Below are positions 10,182 through 21,947 of a stretch of DNA of 64,000 nt, in pieces. The position numbers were made by a program, and so were the translations under genes. The notes beneath the pieces are model-generated. The model saw only the letters and a program-made list of their open reading frames with translations. It did not search any database and was not told the DNA's origin. The stretch spans positions 2,046,001-2,110,000 of the forward strand of contig OY723267.1 of NCBI GenBank assembly GCA_963210315.1. Direction: 5' to 3'. How positions within the stretch are numbered: position 1 is the first letter of the stretch; each line of letters starts with the position of its first letter. The stretch is from Rhynchopus euleeides. Taxonomy: Eukaryota; Euglenozoa; Diplonemea; Diplonemida; Diplonemidae.

Positions 10182-13100
10182 AATATATGGTGCCAGAGGG
10201 GGCCTTCGCTACCAGATGTGACTGAGTGAGAAAAAGGGAGCTGCAGCCCACTTCCCCTCACTGACTGACGAGCTGTGACGAGCTGTGACTGGTAGCGAGG
10301 GCCCCCAGAGGGGAGCGTTGGGCGTTGATGAGGTGGAGTGTGGGAGGGGTGTGTGTGTGTGTGACTCATAATGTGACTCCTTCTTCTTCACGCTCGCCGC
10401 TCCCCCTCCCCCCAGCGCCGACACCGGCACTTTTGTGTCGGGAGTTTCGCGGTGGCTGCGGTTCTTTTTTGAGCACATTTATGATGCGTGCAAAAACCAA
10501 ATGTAGATAATACTCTGAATCCTCCTTTTTCTCCCCCTTCTTCTGAGCTAACTCGCATCCACACATGTCCTCTGCCCTCCACACCCAAAGGCACTCCCTC
10601 TCGGGCCTTTGGGTGGCGGGATCATCGACGCATCACGAAGGGAAGTATTGCTACGCTTCATGCTTTATGTGAGTCGTATCCTTGTGGCACAGTTATGCTG
10701 GAGTGATGCTGTGCGCAGAAACCCCTATTTGCCCTGCTTGCCCCCTTGGGGTGTGCGTCTGTGATGCGTGTGGTGGTAGCATCTGAACCCACTCAGTGCG
10801 GACCTGCGCTAAAACGGCAAAACCTTAACGCGCGTGTTGTGTTGTGCATGCCCAGTTCTCCTCCTGTGCACACCCACGCCGCCACCCTCTTTCAAACCTA
10901 TTAGGAACCGCAGCATCCCCCCAGACACGCACGCTGTCTCTTTGCCTCTTAGTCCTCCTTTCATCCTGATGCCTCTGCCGTGCTTCTGACTTGCTCTTCC
11001 CTTGTATTTTGCTTCATGCAGGGCGTAGCGGAGAAGCCCCCTCCTGTGTAGTGTGGGCAGAGGGGGTTTCGGGTTCTTCGCTGCTGCCGCGCATGCGGTG
11101 AAATGAATTATGAATCCTTTCGCTGTGCGTGGCTGTGTCTGTTGGTTCCCCAGCTTTCTTTCACAGTGGTCTCAGGGTGGGCCGCTTTCGATAACACTGG
11201 ACGCGCTGGGCCCGCAGGTCCGTTGTGTGCGTGTTGACAGTGCGGGTTGTGTCCTCTACGGGGCAGAGCCCATTGTGTTGTGGTTGTCTGACAAGTGGGA
11301 GCCTGGCCTGCAATCGAATTCCACCTGACAGTTTCGAAAATTCACGTGCACATCAAGAGCAGCGTACTCGGTACTCGATGTCATATTGCACTGCTGCAAT
11401 AATTCTTAGAAAGAAGTTTCAAACACGATGTATTTTATATGTGTCCGTCCCGTTCTCATGTTCCGGGGCCTTCGGGCCGCAGCAACTTCCGGACGCACAC
11501 GTTCACACATGTTCTGATAAAGAGAGTCAGATGCAGTGTACATAATCCAGTCAAATCCTGATGAACCACGCATCACGCGCGCACGCTGGTCATTGCATGC
11601 CATCGCCCCCACTCCTGTTGCCCCAGTATCGCATAGTCTCATATCAACCCCTGCCCCTTCTCCCGGGTCACTTTGTTTTTTGATCATTCAGCGTAGCCCA
11701 ATGCAGGCCGAGACCCGCAGACCTGTCCTTCAGGCTTGCCAGGGCAGGAATGCAACGAGAGATCGAGGTGGTGCGCAGCACTTTACTCCGACGATGCTGC
11801 CTGGCTCTTTCTATCTGCAACGAGGGAAATCACTCTGTGCCAAACATACCACTACGCCACACGGGAAGGGGGGGGACATTGCGGCACACTCCTTGTTTTC
11901 CTGTGTCCGCTGTCTCCTCTTCCCCCCGCCTCACTCAGTCCTCCCCCCCCAGGGCCCCCCCCCTGCACCCATCTCCCCGCCAATATCCACAGCGCGGGCT
12001 GGCCGCCTTCTCCCCAGCCCCATCTCTCTCACCAGTTTGTCAAAAAAAATAAACTCGGCCACAATTATCTTTCTGCAGTTTCATTTTTATTGCCACAACC
12101 CCCGATTCTGGTTCCTGCTTCCCTTAGGGCATGTGCATGCTTTGTACAGTGCTGCTGTTGCCCCTTTGCCTTAATGAGGAGGGTGGGGAGGGGTTCCCAG
12201 CGATGTCGCTTCACCCTGTGATTAAGGTGTCAGCGTGAAGGTCGCACTATTTAGCTAGGATTCACGCTTTTCTGCACTGTCTCAGAGAGAGAAGAAGCAG
12301 CCCCTCACAGCTGCCCCCCCCCCCCCCTCGAGTGAGGGTTGTTATGGTTGGGCAGCCAATGTTGCGCCATATCATGTCAACTTACTTCCCAAAAAGACAC
12401 ACGGGCGAACAGCCCGTGTGAGTGGCGGAGAAGGGGGGGCTGGGGGTGATTTAGAGCAGGGATATCCCGGGTAACACCACCAGCCCAAGCGTGGTGTGGC
12501 ACTCCGGTGGTTCTCGGCAGGGTGGTGTTTGGTGTGCAGTTGCCACTCAACAGGCCCAAGGCGAGCATCTCATGCGGGCCGAACGACGGCCCACCCTGCT
12601 GCAAGGTTGGCAGTCCCAGCAGAACATCATAGGTGTTGGTAGCTGAGCCCTGCTGCGCCCTCAGGGAGGAAGAAAAAACGCTGATTCCCCGTGGCGCGTT
12701 GGTGCCACGCCGTCCCCCGGTTTTCTGAATATTTCATCCGTTTATTTGACGTCGTGGCCTATTCCTTCCTCGCCCCTCCCCCCCCCCTCCCGCAGACCCA
12801 CCGGGAACAATGTTGCCGGGTTGGTGGCGTTTGCACGCAGAGTGCGCGTCAAAGAAAGAAAATATACCATCATCCACCTATACACCCCGTTGCCTTCTCA
12901 TCTCAATTTGTGTCTTTTTTTGGTTTTCACCCACTGCGCCAACGGGCGTGGTGGACCAGCAACGATTTGCCTTCTCTTGAATATAGACCTGTTGCTAGCA
13001 GTCTTTCTTTTGTGCTTCCGAATCCGGTTCCTATACCGTTTCAGGGATAGTTCCTTGCAAGATACATGACCTCTTGTTGTTGTTGCTGTTTCTCCTGTGC

Positions 13101-13650
13101 AGATAACGCCTGTTGCGGGCAACAATCTGCAAAGGGTGCGCATGTGTTCGCAAGTGAATGATTTGAACCACCCCTGGGTGGAGGGCGATACTGGTCTGTT
13201 GTGTGGATGTGAAGGCGCTTTCTCTTGGCAGCGCGTTGCTCCAAACTGCAGACAAATACAGCCACCCCCGGACAGTTTGGCAGAGCAGTGCTCCCCCATG
13301 TGACCTGCAGGAAGGCTTCGGCCCGTGTCTCCGGTGACCGCGCACGACGCCGTGGGACCTGTGGTGAAAACACATGGGCACAAGTCTTTTCGGGAGATGT
13401 GGCTCGCCAGTGCACTGTGTTCCTGTGCTGCACGTGGAGGTGAGCCCTGGGACACTTGTCGCGTGGTCGATTGGCCTATGCTGTCGGACGCGGTAGACGG
13501 AGGGATGGAGGACACTGTGTCCTCCAGCCGAAATCAGTTTTCAGTAGGTGTGGTTGTCCCCGCCCCCGCCCTGCGTTTAAGACTTGCAATGCCAGGTGCT
13601 GCCGACGTGTCTGGAGATGCGACAGAATCATATCACTGCCACACGTCTCA
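10182..13650. other. Intergenic DNA without recognised gene
   Basis: A hairpin element lies at 10198-10306 (listed separately). The rest, including pyrimidine-rich DNA near 11880-12060 and 12770-12800, shows no ORF with a recognisable domain. Confidence 0.5.
10198..10306. repeat. Small hairpin element, copy 1 (GGGGGYCTTCGCT family)
   Basis: The 18-base arms GGGGGCCTTCGCTACCAG (10198-10215) and CTGGTAGCGAGGGCCCCC (10289-10306) pair with one mismatch. AGA flanks both sides. The loop has GTGAGAAAAAGGGAG and CTTCCCCTCACTGACTGACGA. Similar elements occur at 15897-16003 and 25887-25972. A 3-bp flank duplication suggests a tiny MITE; a structured RNA is the alternative. Confidence 0.65.
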
Positions 13651-14290
13651 CAGATTTGCCGACACCACACGCACACCCTCAGCACTCTCACAATGTCCTA
13701 CTACGTGCCGTCTGCCGTGCCGTACGTGCCCTCTGTGGACGTTGCCATGGCCCGTGCCAACGCTGACCTTGCCGTGGCGTCTGCTGTGGCGCTGTCGCCG
13801 CGTGTGTACGCACCCTCTCTGGCTGCGGCACCCCTGGCGCCTTACGTCCCGCTGTCGCCGCGTGCCTACCTGCCCTCTGTGGCTGCTGCGGAGTCGGCCG
13901 CACTTGCCCACGCCGCGTACGCGCCTTCTCTGGCTGCGTCCAACGCGGTGGCTGCACGTGTTGCGGCCGATGCGGCTGTGTCTGCGTCGGTGCAGCGTGC
14001 ACGCCTGTCTGCGCTGGCACCCCACTACTACTACTGAGCGTGACGCACCGCGTGCAGGGGACGTGCTGCTTGGGATAAACCGCAGCACGGCACCCTGTGC
14101 ACGCCCCCCACCGCCAGGTGGCTGTTTGTAACCCCCTCGCTTCCTTGCTGTTCGCTTCCCCCTGTTACCTCTTGTGCTGCCCCCCTGCGGGGCGGCCCCT
14201 GTGTCCCAACCGACCGCACCATGCCCTCCTGTGGCACGCTGTTTGTGATCCTCTTCACAGTCCGCAGAACGACACCCCCTCCCCCCTCTC
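13650..14290. repeat. Triplicated gene unit, copy 1
   Basis: A block of about 640 bp containing the 5-prime leader, CDS and 3-prime flank of the 114-aa gene. It matches 18958-19590 and 21557-22200 almost base for base. It ends in a C/T-rich tract where the three copies diverge. Confidence 0.85.
13693..14037 (+). CDS. Ala/Tyr/Pro-rich 114-aa protein, copy 1 of 3
   Basis: Single exon of 114 codons starting MSYYVPSAVPYVPS. The protein is low complexity: repeated YVPS/YAPS/YLPS blocks, long Ala-rich stretches and a final HYYY. There is no clear signal peptide and no known domain. Two further copies at 18998-19342 and 21603-21947 encode exactly the same protein, with only synonymous changes. Homology between copies begins at the CAG of CAGATTTGCCGA about 40 nt upstream of the ATG. 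It runs about 250 bp past the stop, so a whole transcription unit was copied. The role is unknown; a structural or surface-coat protein would fit the composition but is only a guess. Confidence 0.8.
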   Translation: MSYYVPSAVPYVPSVDVAMARANADLAVASAVALSPRVYAPSLAAAPLAPYVPLSPRAYLPSVAAAESAALAHAAYAPSLAASNAVAARVAADAAVSASVQRARLSALAPHYYY

Positions 14291-14410
14291 ACCACCCCCA
14301 CCCCACCCAACTCAACACCCGGCCCCGCCCTTGCTCATCATCCTGAGCCAAGTTCTTGGGCACTTGACTTCCTGCTGAACGTGTTGTGCATTGTGCGGAC
14401 TGTTCCATGG

Positions 14411-15020
14411 TTTGACAGAATTCTGCCAGAATTTCACAGATTCTGGCAGATTCTGGGGATTTCAGATTTTTCAGAATTTTCAAAATCTGAGAAAATCTGT
14501 CCAGATTCTGGGCAGATTTTTCCAGAATTTTCAGAATTCTGGAAAATCTGAGAAATCTGGAAAAATCTGAGAATTCTGGAAAAAATCTGGCCAGATTCTG
14601 GACAGATTTTTCCAGAATTTTCCAGAATTCTCAGAATTCTGGAAAATCTGAGAAATCTGGAAAAATCTGAGAAATTCTGTCAGAAATCTGGAAAATCTGT
14701 GGGGGGGACCTTTTCGAATTTTTTTTTGGGGTGGGCCTATTTTGGACATTTGGACCCATTTTCAAAGGAATTTTTGAATTTTGAGCCCATTTTGAGCCCT
14801 AAAATGGCTCATCGAAATATTTCTGCAAAAAATCTGGGCCAGAATGCCAAAATCTGAAAAATCTGAGAAAATCCGGAAAATTCTGGAAAATCTGAGAAAT
14901 CTGGAAAATTCTGAGAAATTCTGCGGGGGGGACCTTTTCGAATTTTTTTTGGGGGGGGGGGCTATTTTGGACATTTGGGCCCGTTTTCAAAGGAATTTAT
15001 GAATTTTGAGCCCATTCGTT
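14411..15020. repeat. CAGAATTCTG arrays and tandem 230-bp units
   Basis: Degenerate arrays of the self-complementary 10-mer CAGAATTCTG and the related TCTGGAAAAATCTGAGAA alternate with a unit of about 110 bp. That unit starts GGGGGGGACCTTTTCGAATT and ends near CCCTAAAATGG. The whole period is about 230 bp and is present twice. Confidence 0.75.
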
Positions 15021-15896
15021 GCCCTAAAATGGGCCCGCGAATATCTAGCTCCTGCTGAGGACCTGGGTACATGGCCAAATCAGCCAGAAATCTCAGGTTT
15101 TCGCAGTGCAATTTGGGTTCGCGTGCTGGTATCGCAGCCTGGCCCCGAGGGTCCATACCGTGAGTAACCGGGCCCGCTATCCTACACTCGTTTTTTCCTA
15201 GGTTTTCGTCAGCTGAGTGAGGGTGTGATATGAGGGTTCTATCCAACAAGGATATCAAGGCGGCACTTCAAAGTCCTGCCAAGGACAGCGCCACGTGGGT
15301 GTGTGCTTCTGATGTACGTTATGTCATCATGTGAACCCTCCCCAGCGTGTGCCAACATCCCTGACACGCTCACGAAAAGCATAACACGGAGAAAACAGGT
15401 GCCGAAACAACCTGCCGAGCACACGGGTGGTGCCACGTTGATCCACGCAGCGATCTCCCATGTCAGGAAGCCTTGTTGCCACGGCAGCGTGCCGCAGACT
15501 GTGGGAGAGGTGTCGCCAGTCACCTTGAGGTTGCAGTGTGTCATCAGACTAAAACCCGTGCCTTGTTCACCCTGTTGTTCACCCCTGTGAGGTTGATCTT
15601 TAAACCACCGCAAATGAACAACCCATCTTCTGGAGTGTGATCTCTGGTGGCGGGGTGGGATGGGTGAGTGGGGTGTGACGGTGCAACGACAGTCGAACTT
15701 CTTCGAACGCAGAACACCCCACCAGCCTGCCGGGCGTGAGAAGTGTTCGCAAGGATCCGCACAGTGAAAAGTTTCCTGAGTTGGCTACGCCGAACTTACA
15801 AAATGGGAAGGTGTGAGTGTCGCTTGTTACGACCCACTGGCTGGACGAGTTCTCTTTTTGGGGGACAAAACCACACACAACAAGAAGGTTGTCACA

Positions 15897-16003
15897 GGGG
15901 GTCTTCGCTGGTCGTTATTCTTCGTCAATCTTCGTCAGTTTTCACTATTTCAACAGCAAATACACCAAGGTGCACTGACGACCATCCCGTAGCGAAGACC
16001 CCC
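15897..16003. repeat. Small hairpin element, copy 2
   Basis: Arms GGGGGTCTTCGCT (15897-15909) and AGCGAAGACCCCC (15991-16003) are exact reverse complements, and ACA flanks both sides. The size (107 bp) and termini match the 10198-10306 element. It is nested inside the 14406-18780 element. Confidence 0.65.
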
Positions 16004-17460
16004 ACAGTGAAAAAGATAGTTGGCAGCGCTTTGGGTGACAAACACAATCTACCTTGCCTTGTTGTTATGACTGTGCGCACATTCACACCAACCTTCATCA
16101 GCCAAACCACGTGAGGTTTGTTCATCCGGGTTTGGCGCACACACAACGACTTGTCTTTGAAACGTCCAATGCAACACTCACAGCATCGAGGCCAAGTGTT
16201 TCTCGTAGTATTTTTCGGTTTTGCTCTGAGTGAGCGGATATAACTGGTGAAAATGGGTACAGTGGCTGAATCTGGAGGTTGGGTGCGGGTTGTGTGTTCC
16301 GCATCATCCCTACAAATCAAACCAAGCCGATTGACACCGAACATTTTGTCTGACCTGCACCCATTGTTTCCTGCCTGCCTGCCTGTGTTGTGCTGCACCT
16401 GTGCCTCCCTGTTCTGTATTTTGTACCCTCAGCGGGTTCACGATACAGGGCAGTCCACTCCCCCAAAAATCACGGTCTTGACGCCCATTCCATCCACTTT
16501 CAGTGGATGTGTTTGGTATTTCCGAATGGAATTTTCCAGCGTCAAGATTACAAGAACAGGGTCAGTCACTTCTACCGTAGCTGCGATGCCGGTAGTTGTG
16601 CAGAAATGATCTTTTCGACGGACGCGACGCCTCCCCAGCTTGCCTGTGTCTGTGTTGCCATAGCCATGTGACAGATATTCACATAACGAATGTACTGTCA
16701 CACCGCAAGGGGCTTTGGACAACGTTAAACAACAGTACACTTGCAGGTTTGGGTCAAAAATTCCAATTTCCGCTGGTCACGGGCCCCTTTCAAAACATTG
16801 ACCACCTTTCGAGAATTTAGTTCTGCACCATGGATTCGAGGGACTGCGATGATTCGGAACCGAGGATGAAGACTACTGGGAAGGAACTGTGTGCTCTCTT
16901 GAAGCACTGGAATCGGCGAACTTGGACGGAACCTAAGCGCGACAGGTGAAGGGGCATCCCGAACAAAGGCATACAAAGTGGCTCTGGAGACATTGTTGCA
17001 TCTGCGACACCCTGTCTTACATCCCGCCTGGGCTCTGATCTTCACCTATAGCAATGACTAAATCCCTATCATGGGTACATGAAGCTTTTGTAGGTACATT
17101 TAAACTTGCGAACCTCTCAACGACCTGTTAATCGCCTTGTACCGAAATCTGACCCTGGGCTTCGGCCCTCACGGCATTCAGCGGGTGACCCGATGCCGGT
17201 GTGGATGGAGAAGTGCACAGTTCTGAAACAGTGTGTCGACGAATCCGAGGAATCCAATCAGAGTAGTCCCGAGATGAAGTGGTGCAAGAACTCAAAAACT
17301 GTTTGCCTTTGGTCAAGGCCCCCTTTCCAAAAATTTGACCCGCGCAGTGGTGGCCAGTCCTGAGAACCAACAGCGACTGGTCCAGGACGAGGCCGACCCT
17401 GTACATAGCCTGTGTATGACTACCCTGTCATACCAGGCTGCTGCTAGTTGGCCACAAGCC

Positions 17461-17590
17461 ACTGGCAGAATTCTCAGAATTCTCCCAGAATTCTCAGAAT
17501 TCCCCAGAATCTGACAGAATTCTGCAGAATTCTGTCAGAATTCTCAGAATCTGCAGAATTCTACAGAATTTCTCAGATTCTGCAGAATTT
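17461..17590. repeat. CAGAATTCT array
   Basis: Repeated CAGAATTCT/CAGAATTCTG 8- to 10-mers inside the 4.4-kb element. The repeats match its terminal sequence and are probably subterminal protein-binding or decay-amplified sites. Confidence 0.7.
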
Positions 17591-17681
17591 AAACCCTGTG
17601 CCTGGAATTTTGTCCAAAAAATATCACGTTTTCGCACAAGGCATAAAATGGTCAAAAAACCCGAAAATCGGGTTTGTAGGG

Positions 17682-18301
17682 TATATGTCCCCTGTCTGAA
17701 AATGCAAAATATGGCCCCGCAGGTGCCCCCAGAGTGATTTAAAATTGGAAAATCGACATTTTCCACCTACGGGAAATCCCCCAAAATAGGGGGTCCCCAG
17801 TCACGAACCCCAAAAAAATGTCCCGCGCGCCTCTAAGGCACTCTGGATTTTTATTATGTCATCCAGATGTCACATCTGGGTCCAGGAACACCGGTTTTTG
17901 GCCTCAGGAAGTCGAAAAATATGTGTGGAAATTTTTATTCCTGACCAGGATCCCCTAAAAGCCCGATTTCCCCTGTTTACACATGGGGGATTTCTTGCAA
18001 CGCCCGCTCGTGTGCTGAGTGTGTTATCCGCGACGTGGATGCGGTCGCCCTCTTCCTCCCAGAAGCCACTGATCTTCCTCATCCAACTTCACCTCTGGAT
18101 GTACGCGGCACGTGCTTGGGTTGTCCTGTCGCAGTGCAGCAGAAGGTCCCCTGTGCACTGCTGCCCAAGCCATTTCGGCTGCACGGAATACGCCACGCAG
18201 AGTAACGTGGTATCGCGTGACCAGCTCGTGAGGCTTGTGCCCCGAATCGAATCGATAGGCTGCGAGCTGCATTGCCTCGGTCAGTTGATGTCCTTGTGTG
18301 T
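17682..18301. repeat. 620-bp segment duplicated at 63381-64000
   Basis: The two segments look identical wherever I compared them by eye. The window ends inside the second copy, so the true length is unknown. Upstream homology continues (17591-17681 with 62012-62223) but is broken at the second locus by two insertions. Confidence 0.9.
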
Positions 18302-18997
18302 GCATTTTTGTGCACAACAGTCCCTTGGGTATCTGCAGCGCAGGTGCCTGCACTGGACCAGGACTCCTGATTTGCCTCTGGCACTTGTGATCGGAACGGA
18401 TGCGGCGACATGCCACGGTGCCCATGGATAGCCATGCCGGCACGAAAGTATGTTCACGACGGTTGATTACCATTGCTGCACTCTGTCAGAACCAAGGGTC
18501 GCAGCTCACCTGAACGCCCACCAGGCCCCCCAACAGGGGGTGAAACCAAAGGGTCCCCCCTGGGGTTTTTTAACCCAAAATTTTCGAATTCGACATGTCC
18601 CCGGGATTTCCACTATGTCGCAGATTTCGATCATTGAGTCAAGAAAACCTAAAAATCTAGGGGGGAGGTGCTGAAGGATTGCACTGAAAATTTTATCTAA
18701 CTCGGTCAAAATTCCAGGCACAGGGTTTTAAAAATCTGGAAATTCTGGGCATTTTTCTGTCAGAATTCTGTCAAACCATGCTGTTCATCGGGCAAAGAGG
18801 GAGGTCAGGGCCTGTGGCACACGTCTGTTGGGTGTTGCTTCGTGTTGGCAGGGGCTGTTGTCGGAGGACTCACCACCATGTTGTCCGACTTGCCAACGCC
18901 ACATCCCGCGCCACGTCTCAGGTTGTCGCAGTTGGTCTACCTTACACACACCGCCCTGCAGATTTGCCGATACACGCACACCCTCAGCACACTCACA

Positions 18998-19342
18998 ATG
19001 TCCTACTACGTGCCGTCTGCCGTGCCGTACGTGCCCTCTGTGGACGTCGCCATGGCCCGTGCCAACGCTGACCTTGCCGTGGCATCTGCTGTGGCGCTGT
19101 CGCCGCGTGTGTACGCACCCTCTCTGGCTGCGGCACCCCTGGCGCCTTACGTCCCGCTGTCGCCGCGTGCCTACCTGCCCTCTGTGGCTGCTGCGGAGTC
19201 GGCCGCACTTGCCCACGCCGCGTACGCGCCTTCTCTGGCTGCGTCCAACGCGGTGGCTGCACGTGTTGCGGCCGATGCGGCTGTGTCTGCGTCGGTGCAG
19301 CGTGCACGCCTGTCTGCGCTGGCACCCCACTACTACTACTGA
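18998..19342 (+). CDS. Ala/Tyr/Pro-rich 114-aa protein, copy 2 of 3
   Basis: 114 codons, with predicted protein identical to copies 1 and 3. The differences I saw are silent, for example GTC for GTT and GCA for GCG. The upstream leader, CAGATTTGCCGATACACGCAC, is slightly shorter than in the other copies. It follows CCGCCCTG, shared with copy 3 but not copy 1, which suggests that copies 2 and 3 are closer in leader history. The 4.4-kb TIR element sits just upstream. Confidence 0.8.
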   Translation: MSYYVPSAVPYVPSVDVAMARANADLAVASAVALSPRVYAPSLAAAPLAPYVPLSPRAYLPSVAAAESAALAHAAYAPSLAASNAVAARVAADAAVSASVQRARLSALAPHYYY

Positions 19343-19926
19343 GCGTGACGCACCGCGTGCAGGGGACGTGCTGCTTGGGATAACCCGCAGCACGGCACCC
19401 TGTGCACGCCCCCCACCGCCAGGTGGCTGTTTGTAACCCCTCGCTTCCTTGCTGTTCGCTTCCCCCCTGTTACCTCTTGTGCTGCCCCCCTGCGGGGCGG
19501 CCCCTGTGTCCCAACCGACCGCACCATGCCCTCCTGTGGCACGCTGTTTGTGATCCTCTTCACAGTCCGCAGAACGACACCCCCTCCCCTCACCCCACCC
19601 TCTGCCCCTTGCTCCCACGAGCCAACGCATTACCCTACATCCCACATCACCATTTGCTTCTCTTCTGCCCCCCACCCCCACCCCCTCCACATCCTCAGGT
19701 CGCGATGCGACACGACCCCTGCCCCAGGAGTGACATAATCCCCCTCCTCCGAATCACCTCCTCTGCGCCGCACCCTTTAAGACCCCCTCCTTCACAACAC
19801 CCCTTTCCATGCAGGTATTTTACCGTGGGTGGGAGTTGCGAGTTCCCCTTTTGCACTGCTTCAAACCCCTCACCCCACACCTGCGTCTGCTAGCCCACCC
19901 CACCCACACAGCCCTGGCACAGGGCC

Positions 19927-21381
19927 ATGCTTCTCGCAGAGCCTCCTGGCTCCACCACACGCGGTGGCAGGCGTGTATCCTCTGCCGTGCTGAACGACCG
20001 CCGTGTGTCAGTCCTGACCTCTGCGCTCCCTGGAGCCCTCTCATGCGGACCGACCCCACCAGAGCCGCCTCTGAGAACGGCCAGGCCGTCAGGCGACGGC
20101 AAGCAGGCCTTCTCTCTTGTGTGGCGCAGTGGGGCGCCGTTGGCATGGCGCGATGGCAGTGCCGAGGTGCAGCGCAACTTCGAAGATCTGCTGACGGAGG
20201 ACCAGATGCACCACACCATCGCGACCCGGCGGCGCGATATGGAGGAGGAGAAGGCGAAGGTGAAGCGGCGGCGTGAGGAGCAGCGCCTCTGCATGAAGCG
20301 GCGGCAGCGGAAGTCGTTTCTCGATGCCGTCGCGCGGAACGAGCCGCACAGCATCCACAAGCTGCACCGCCTCTCGCAGCGCGCCGTCTCGGCCCGCTCC
20401 TCAGTCTGCACGCCCCAGGACGTCACCCTGTCCTGCCCCGCTCCCCCTCCGGTCCGCCACGGAGTGACTTACGACATGTCAAACTTCAGCAACGTCGACC
20501 TCGACACCGGCAACGCCGCACCTCCTGACACACGGCAGGACAGCGTTGCCTGCAGCAGCCCCCTCACCCGCACACCCACCCCAGGGCTGGGGGGCGACGG
20601 TGAGTCGCAAGGGGACACTGCCTTTGAGGAGCTGGTGGAGACCTATCTAGGACACGAGGCAGGTGCGGAGGGCGACGCGGCGTCGCCTCCGCGCGACGTG
20701 CCGCCGGAGCTGCTGCGGATGCTGCGGGGGTGCAACGAGTGCACCAGCCCTGTCGGGCAGGCCTTCATGTCCTGCCCGCAGCAGACCCACTTCCCGGTGT
20801 ATCAGCTGGCGCGTCGCGCGCGGGTCGCTGCGGAGCGCAGGGGTGCCGCGGCAGAGGCGAGCAGCGGTGCCTGGGCCCTGCATGGGGGGCGGCATCGGAG
20901 GTCTGTGCAGGACTGCCAGCAGCTGGCGGGGTCGGGTTCCCGTGGGGCGGTGGACGAGGAGTACGATGGGCGTGTGGCCTTCGCGAGGAAGGTGCGGACA
21001 AAGCGTGCGATGCAGCGCCTGGCGAGGGGACAGCCGGTGTGCATCCCGAGTGGGAAGGGGTCCGCAGGGGGTGAGGGGCAGGTGGGTGTTGCTGTGGCGC
21101 CGAAGGAGGCTTTCTGGTCGGCCATGTGTGGGTCGCTGCTGCGGACGGCGGCGCCGGAGATGCAGTCGGCAGCGTGGGAGACGCGGCGGGCCGCGGAGGG
21201 TGCTGGGTTCCGCGAGTTTCGGTCGGTGCCTGGAGGGGGTGCGTGCTCGTCGTATTACCTGCACCGCATGGCGTGTGAGGGGGCTGAGTATGCACAGGCG
21301 GCGCTGGCGGAGTTCGATGGGAGGTTGCGGCAGAGAGGGGTCCAGGTGGAGGTGCCCGTGTCTTCCGACGACGAGGCGTAG
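19927..21381 (+). CDS. Unknown basic protein with central charged helix
   Basis: Single exon of 484 codons; no family recognised. Residues about 75-140 (LLTEDQMHHTIATRRRDMEEEKAKVKRRREEQR...) are strongly charged and predicted to form a coiled coil or long helix, possibly nucleic-acid binding. The remainder is Ser/Pro-rich (about 140-220), then has Cys-containing segments (GCNECTSPVGQAFMSCPQQ, about 271-289) and Gly/Arg-rich stretches. The ATG follows CTGGCACAGGGCC, so CAG may be a trans-splice acceptor. GC-rich third positions and absence of stops over 1.45 kb support a real gene. It lies between copies 2 and 3 of the 114-aa gene, so the triplication may have involved larger segments or insertion around it. 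Confidence 0.65.
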   Translation: MLLAEPPGSTTRGGRRVSSAVLNDRRVSVLTSALPGALSCGPTPPEPPLRTARPSGDGKQAFSLVWRSGAPLAWRDGSAEVQRNFEDLLTEDQMHHTIATRRRDMEEEKAKVKRRREEQRLCMKRRQRKSFLDAVARNEPHSIHKLHRLSQRAVSARSSVCTPQDVTLSCPAPPPVRHGVTYDMSNFSNVDLDTGNAAPPDTRQDSVACSSPLTRTPTPGLGGDGESQGDTAFEELVETYLGHEAGAEGDAASPPRDVPPELLRMLRGCNECTSPVGQAFMSCPQQTHFPVYQLARRARVAAERRGAAAEASSGAWALHGGRHRRSVQDCQQLAGSGSRGAVDEEYDGRVAFARKVRTKRAMQRLARGQPVCIPSGKGSAGGEGQVGVAVAPKEAFWSAMCGSLLRTAAPEMQSAAWETRRAAEGAGFREFRSVPGGGACSSYYLHRMACEGAEYAQAALAEFDGRLRQRGVQVEVPVSSDDEA

Positions 21382-21602
21382 GGGTGGTTGGGGGGGGGAG
21401 GGGAGGTGGTGGTGGCTCGAGGGCTTCCGCCCGTTGGGCAGGGAGGCAGGGAGGAGGAGCGCATCAAAGGAGGTGGCGGTTTGGCGGGGTGTGTTGATTT
21501 GTTGTTTGCAGGAGTCACAACAGGGTGGCATTGGCACAGCGCTATTCACACACCGCCCTGCAGATTTGCCGACACCACACGCACACCCTCAGCACTCTCA
21601 CA

Positions 21603-21947
21603 ATGTCCTACTACGTGCCGTCTGCCGTGCCGTACGTGCCCTCTGTGGACGTTGCCATGGCCCGTGCCAACGCTGACCTTGCCGTGGCGTCTGCTGTGGC
21701 GCTGTCGCCGCGTGTGTACGCACCCTCTCTGGCTGCGGCACCCCTGGCGCCTTACGTCCCGCTGTCGCCGCGTGCCTACCTGCCCTCTGTGGCTGCTGCG
21801 GAGTCGGCCGCACTTGCCCATGCCGCGTACGCGCCTTCTCTGGCTGCGTCCAATGCGGTGGCTGCACGTGTTGCGGCCGATGCGGCTGTGTCTGCGTCGG
21901 TGCAGCGTGCACGCCTGTCTGCGCTGGCACCCCACTACTACTACTGA
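21603..21947 (+). CDS. Ala/Tyr/Pro-rich 114-aa protein, copy 3 of 3
   Basis: 114 codons, with predicted protein identical to copies 1 and 2. It has its own silent changes (CAT for CAC, AAT for AAC). The leader begins CAGATTTGCCGACACC, as in copy 1. The 3-prime flank runs with near identity to about 22200, into the pyrimidine-rich leader of the cytochrome b5-like gene. Confidence 0.8.
   Translation: MSYYVPSAVPYVPSVDVAMARANADLAVASAVALSPRVYAPSLAAAPLAPYVPLSPRAYLPSVAAAESAALAHAAYAPSLAASNAVAARVAADAAVSASVQRARLSALAPHYYY

Larger units (their letters stand above)
14406..18780. mobile_element. 4.4-kb TIR element, 6-bp target duplication, no clear coding capacity
   Basis: It starts CATGGTTTGACAGAATTCTG and ends with the exact reverse complement, and is flanked by CTGTTC at 14400-14405 and 18781-18786. 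The interior is rich in the palindrome CAGAATTCTG (14411-14700, 14840-14930, 17461-17590, 18733-18775). It also holds two tandem units of about 110 bp starting GGGGGGGACCTTTTCGAATT (about 14700 and 14925). A smaller hairpin element is nested at 15897-16003. No frame is recognisable as a transposase, so it is probably non-autonomous. Part of its right half (17682-18301) recurs at 63381-64000. Confidence 0.8.

Noticed and set aside
14411-14700. Centromeric satellite
   Set aside because: The CAGAATTCTG array is short and lies within a bounded TIR element whose ends contain the same motif.
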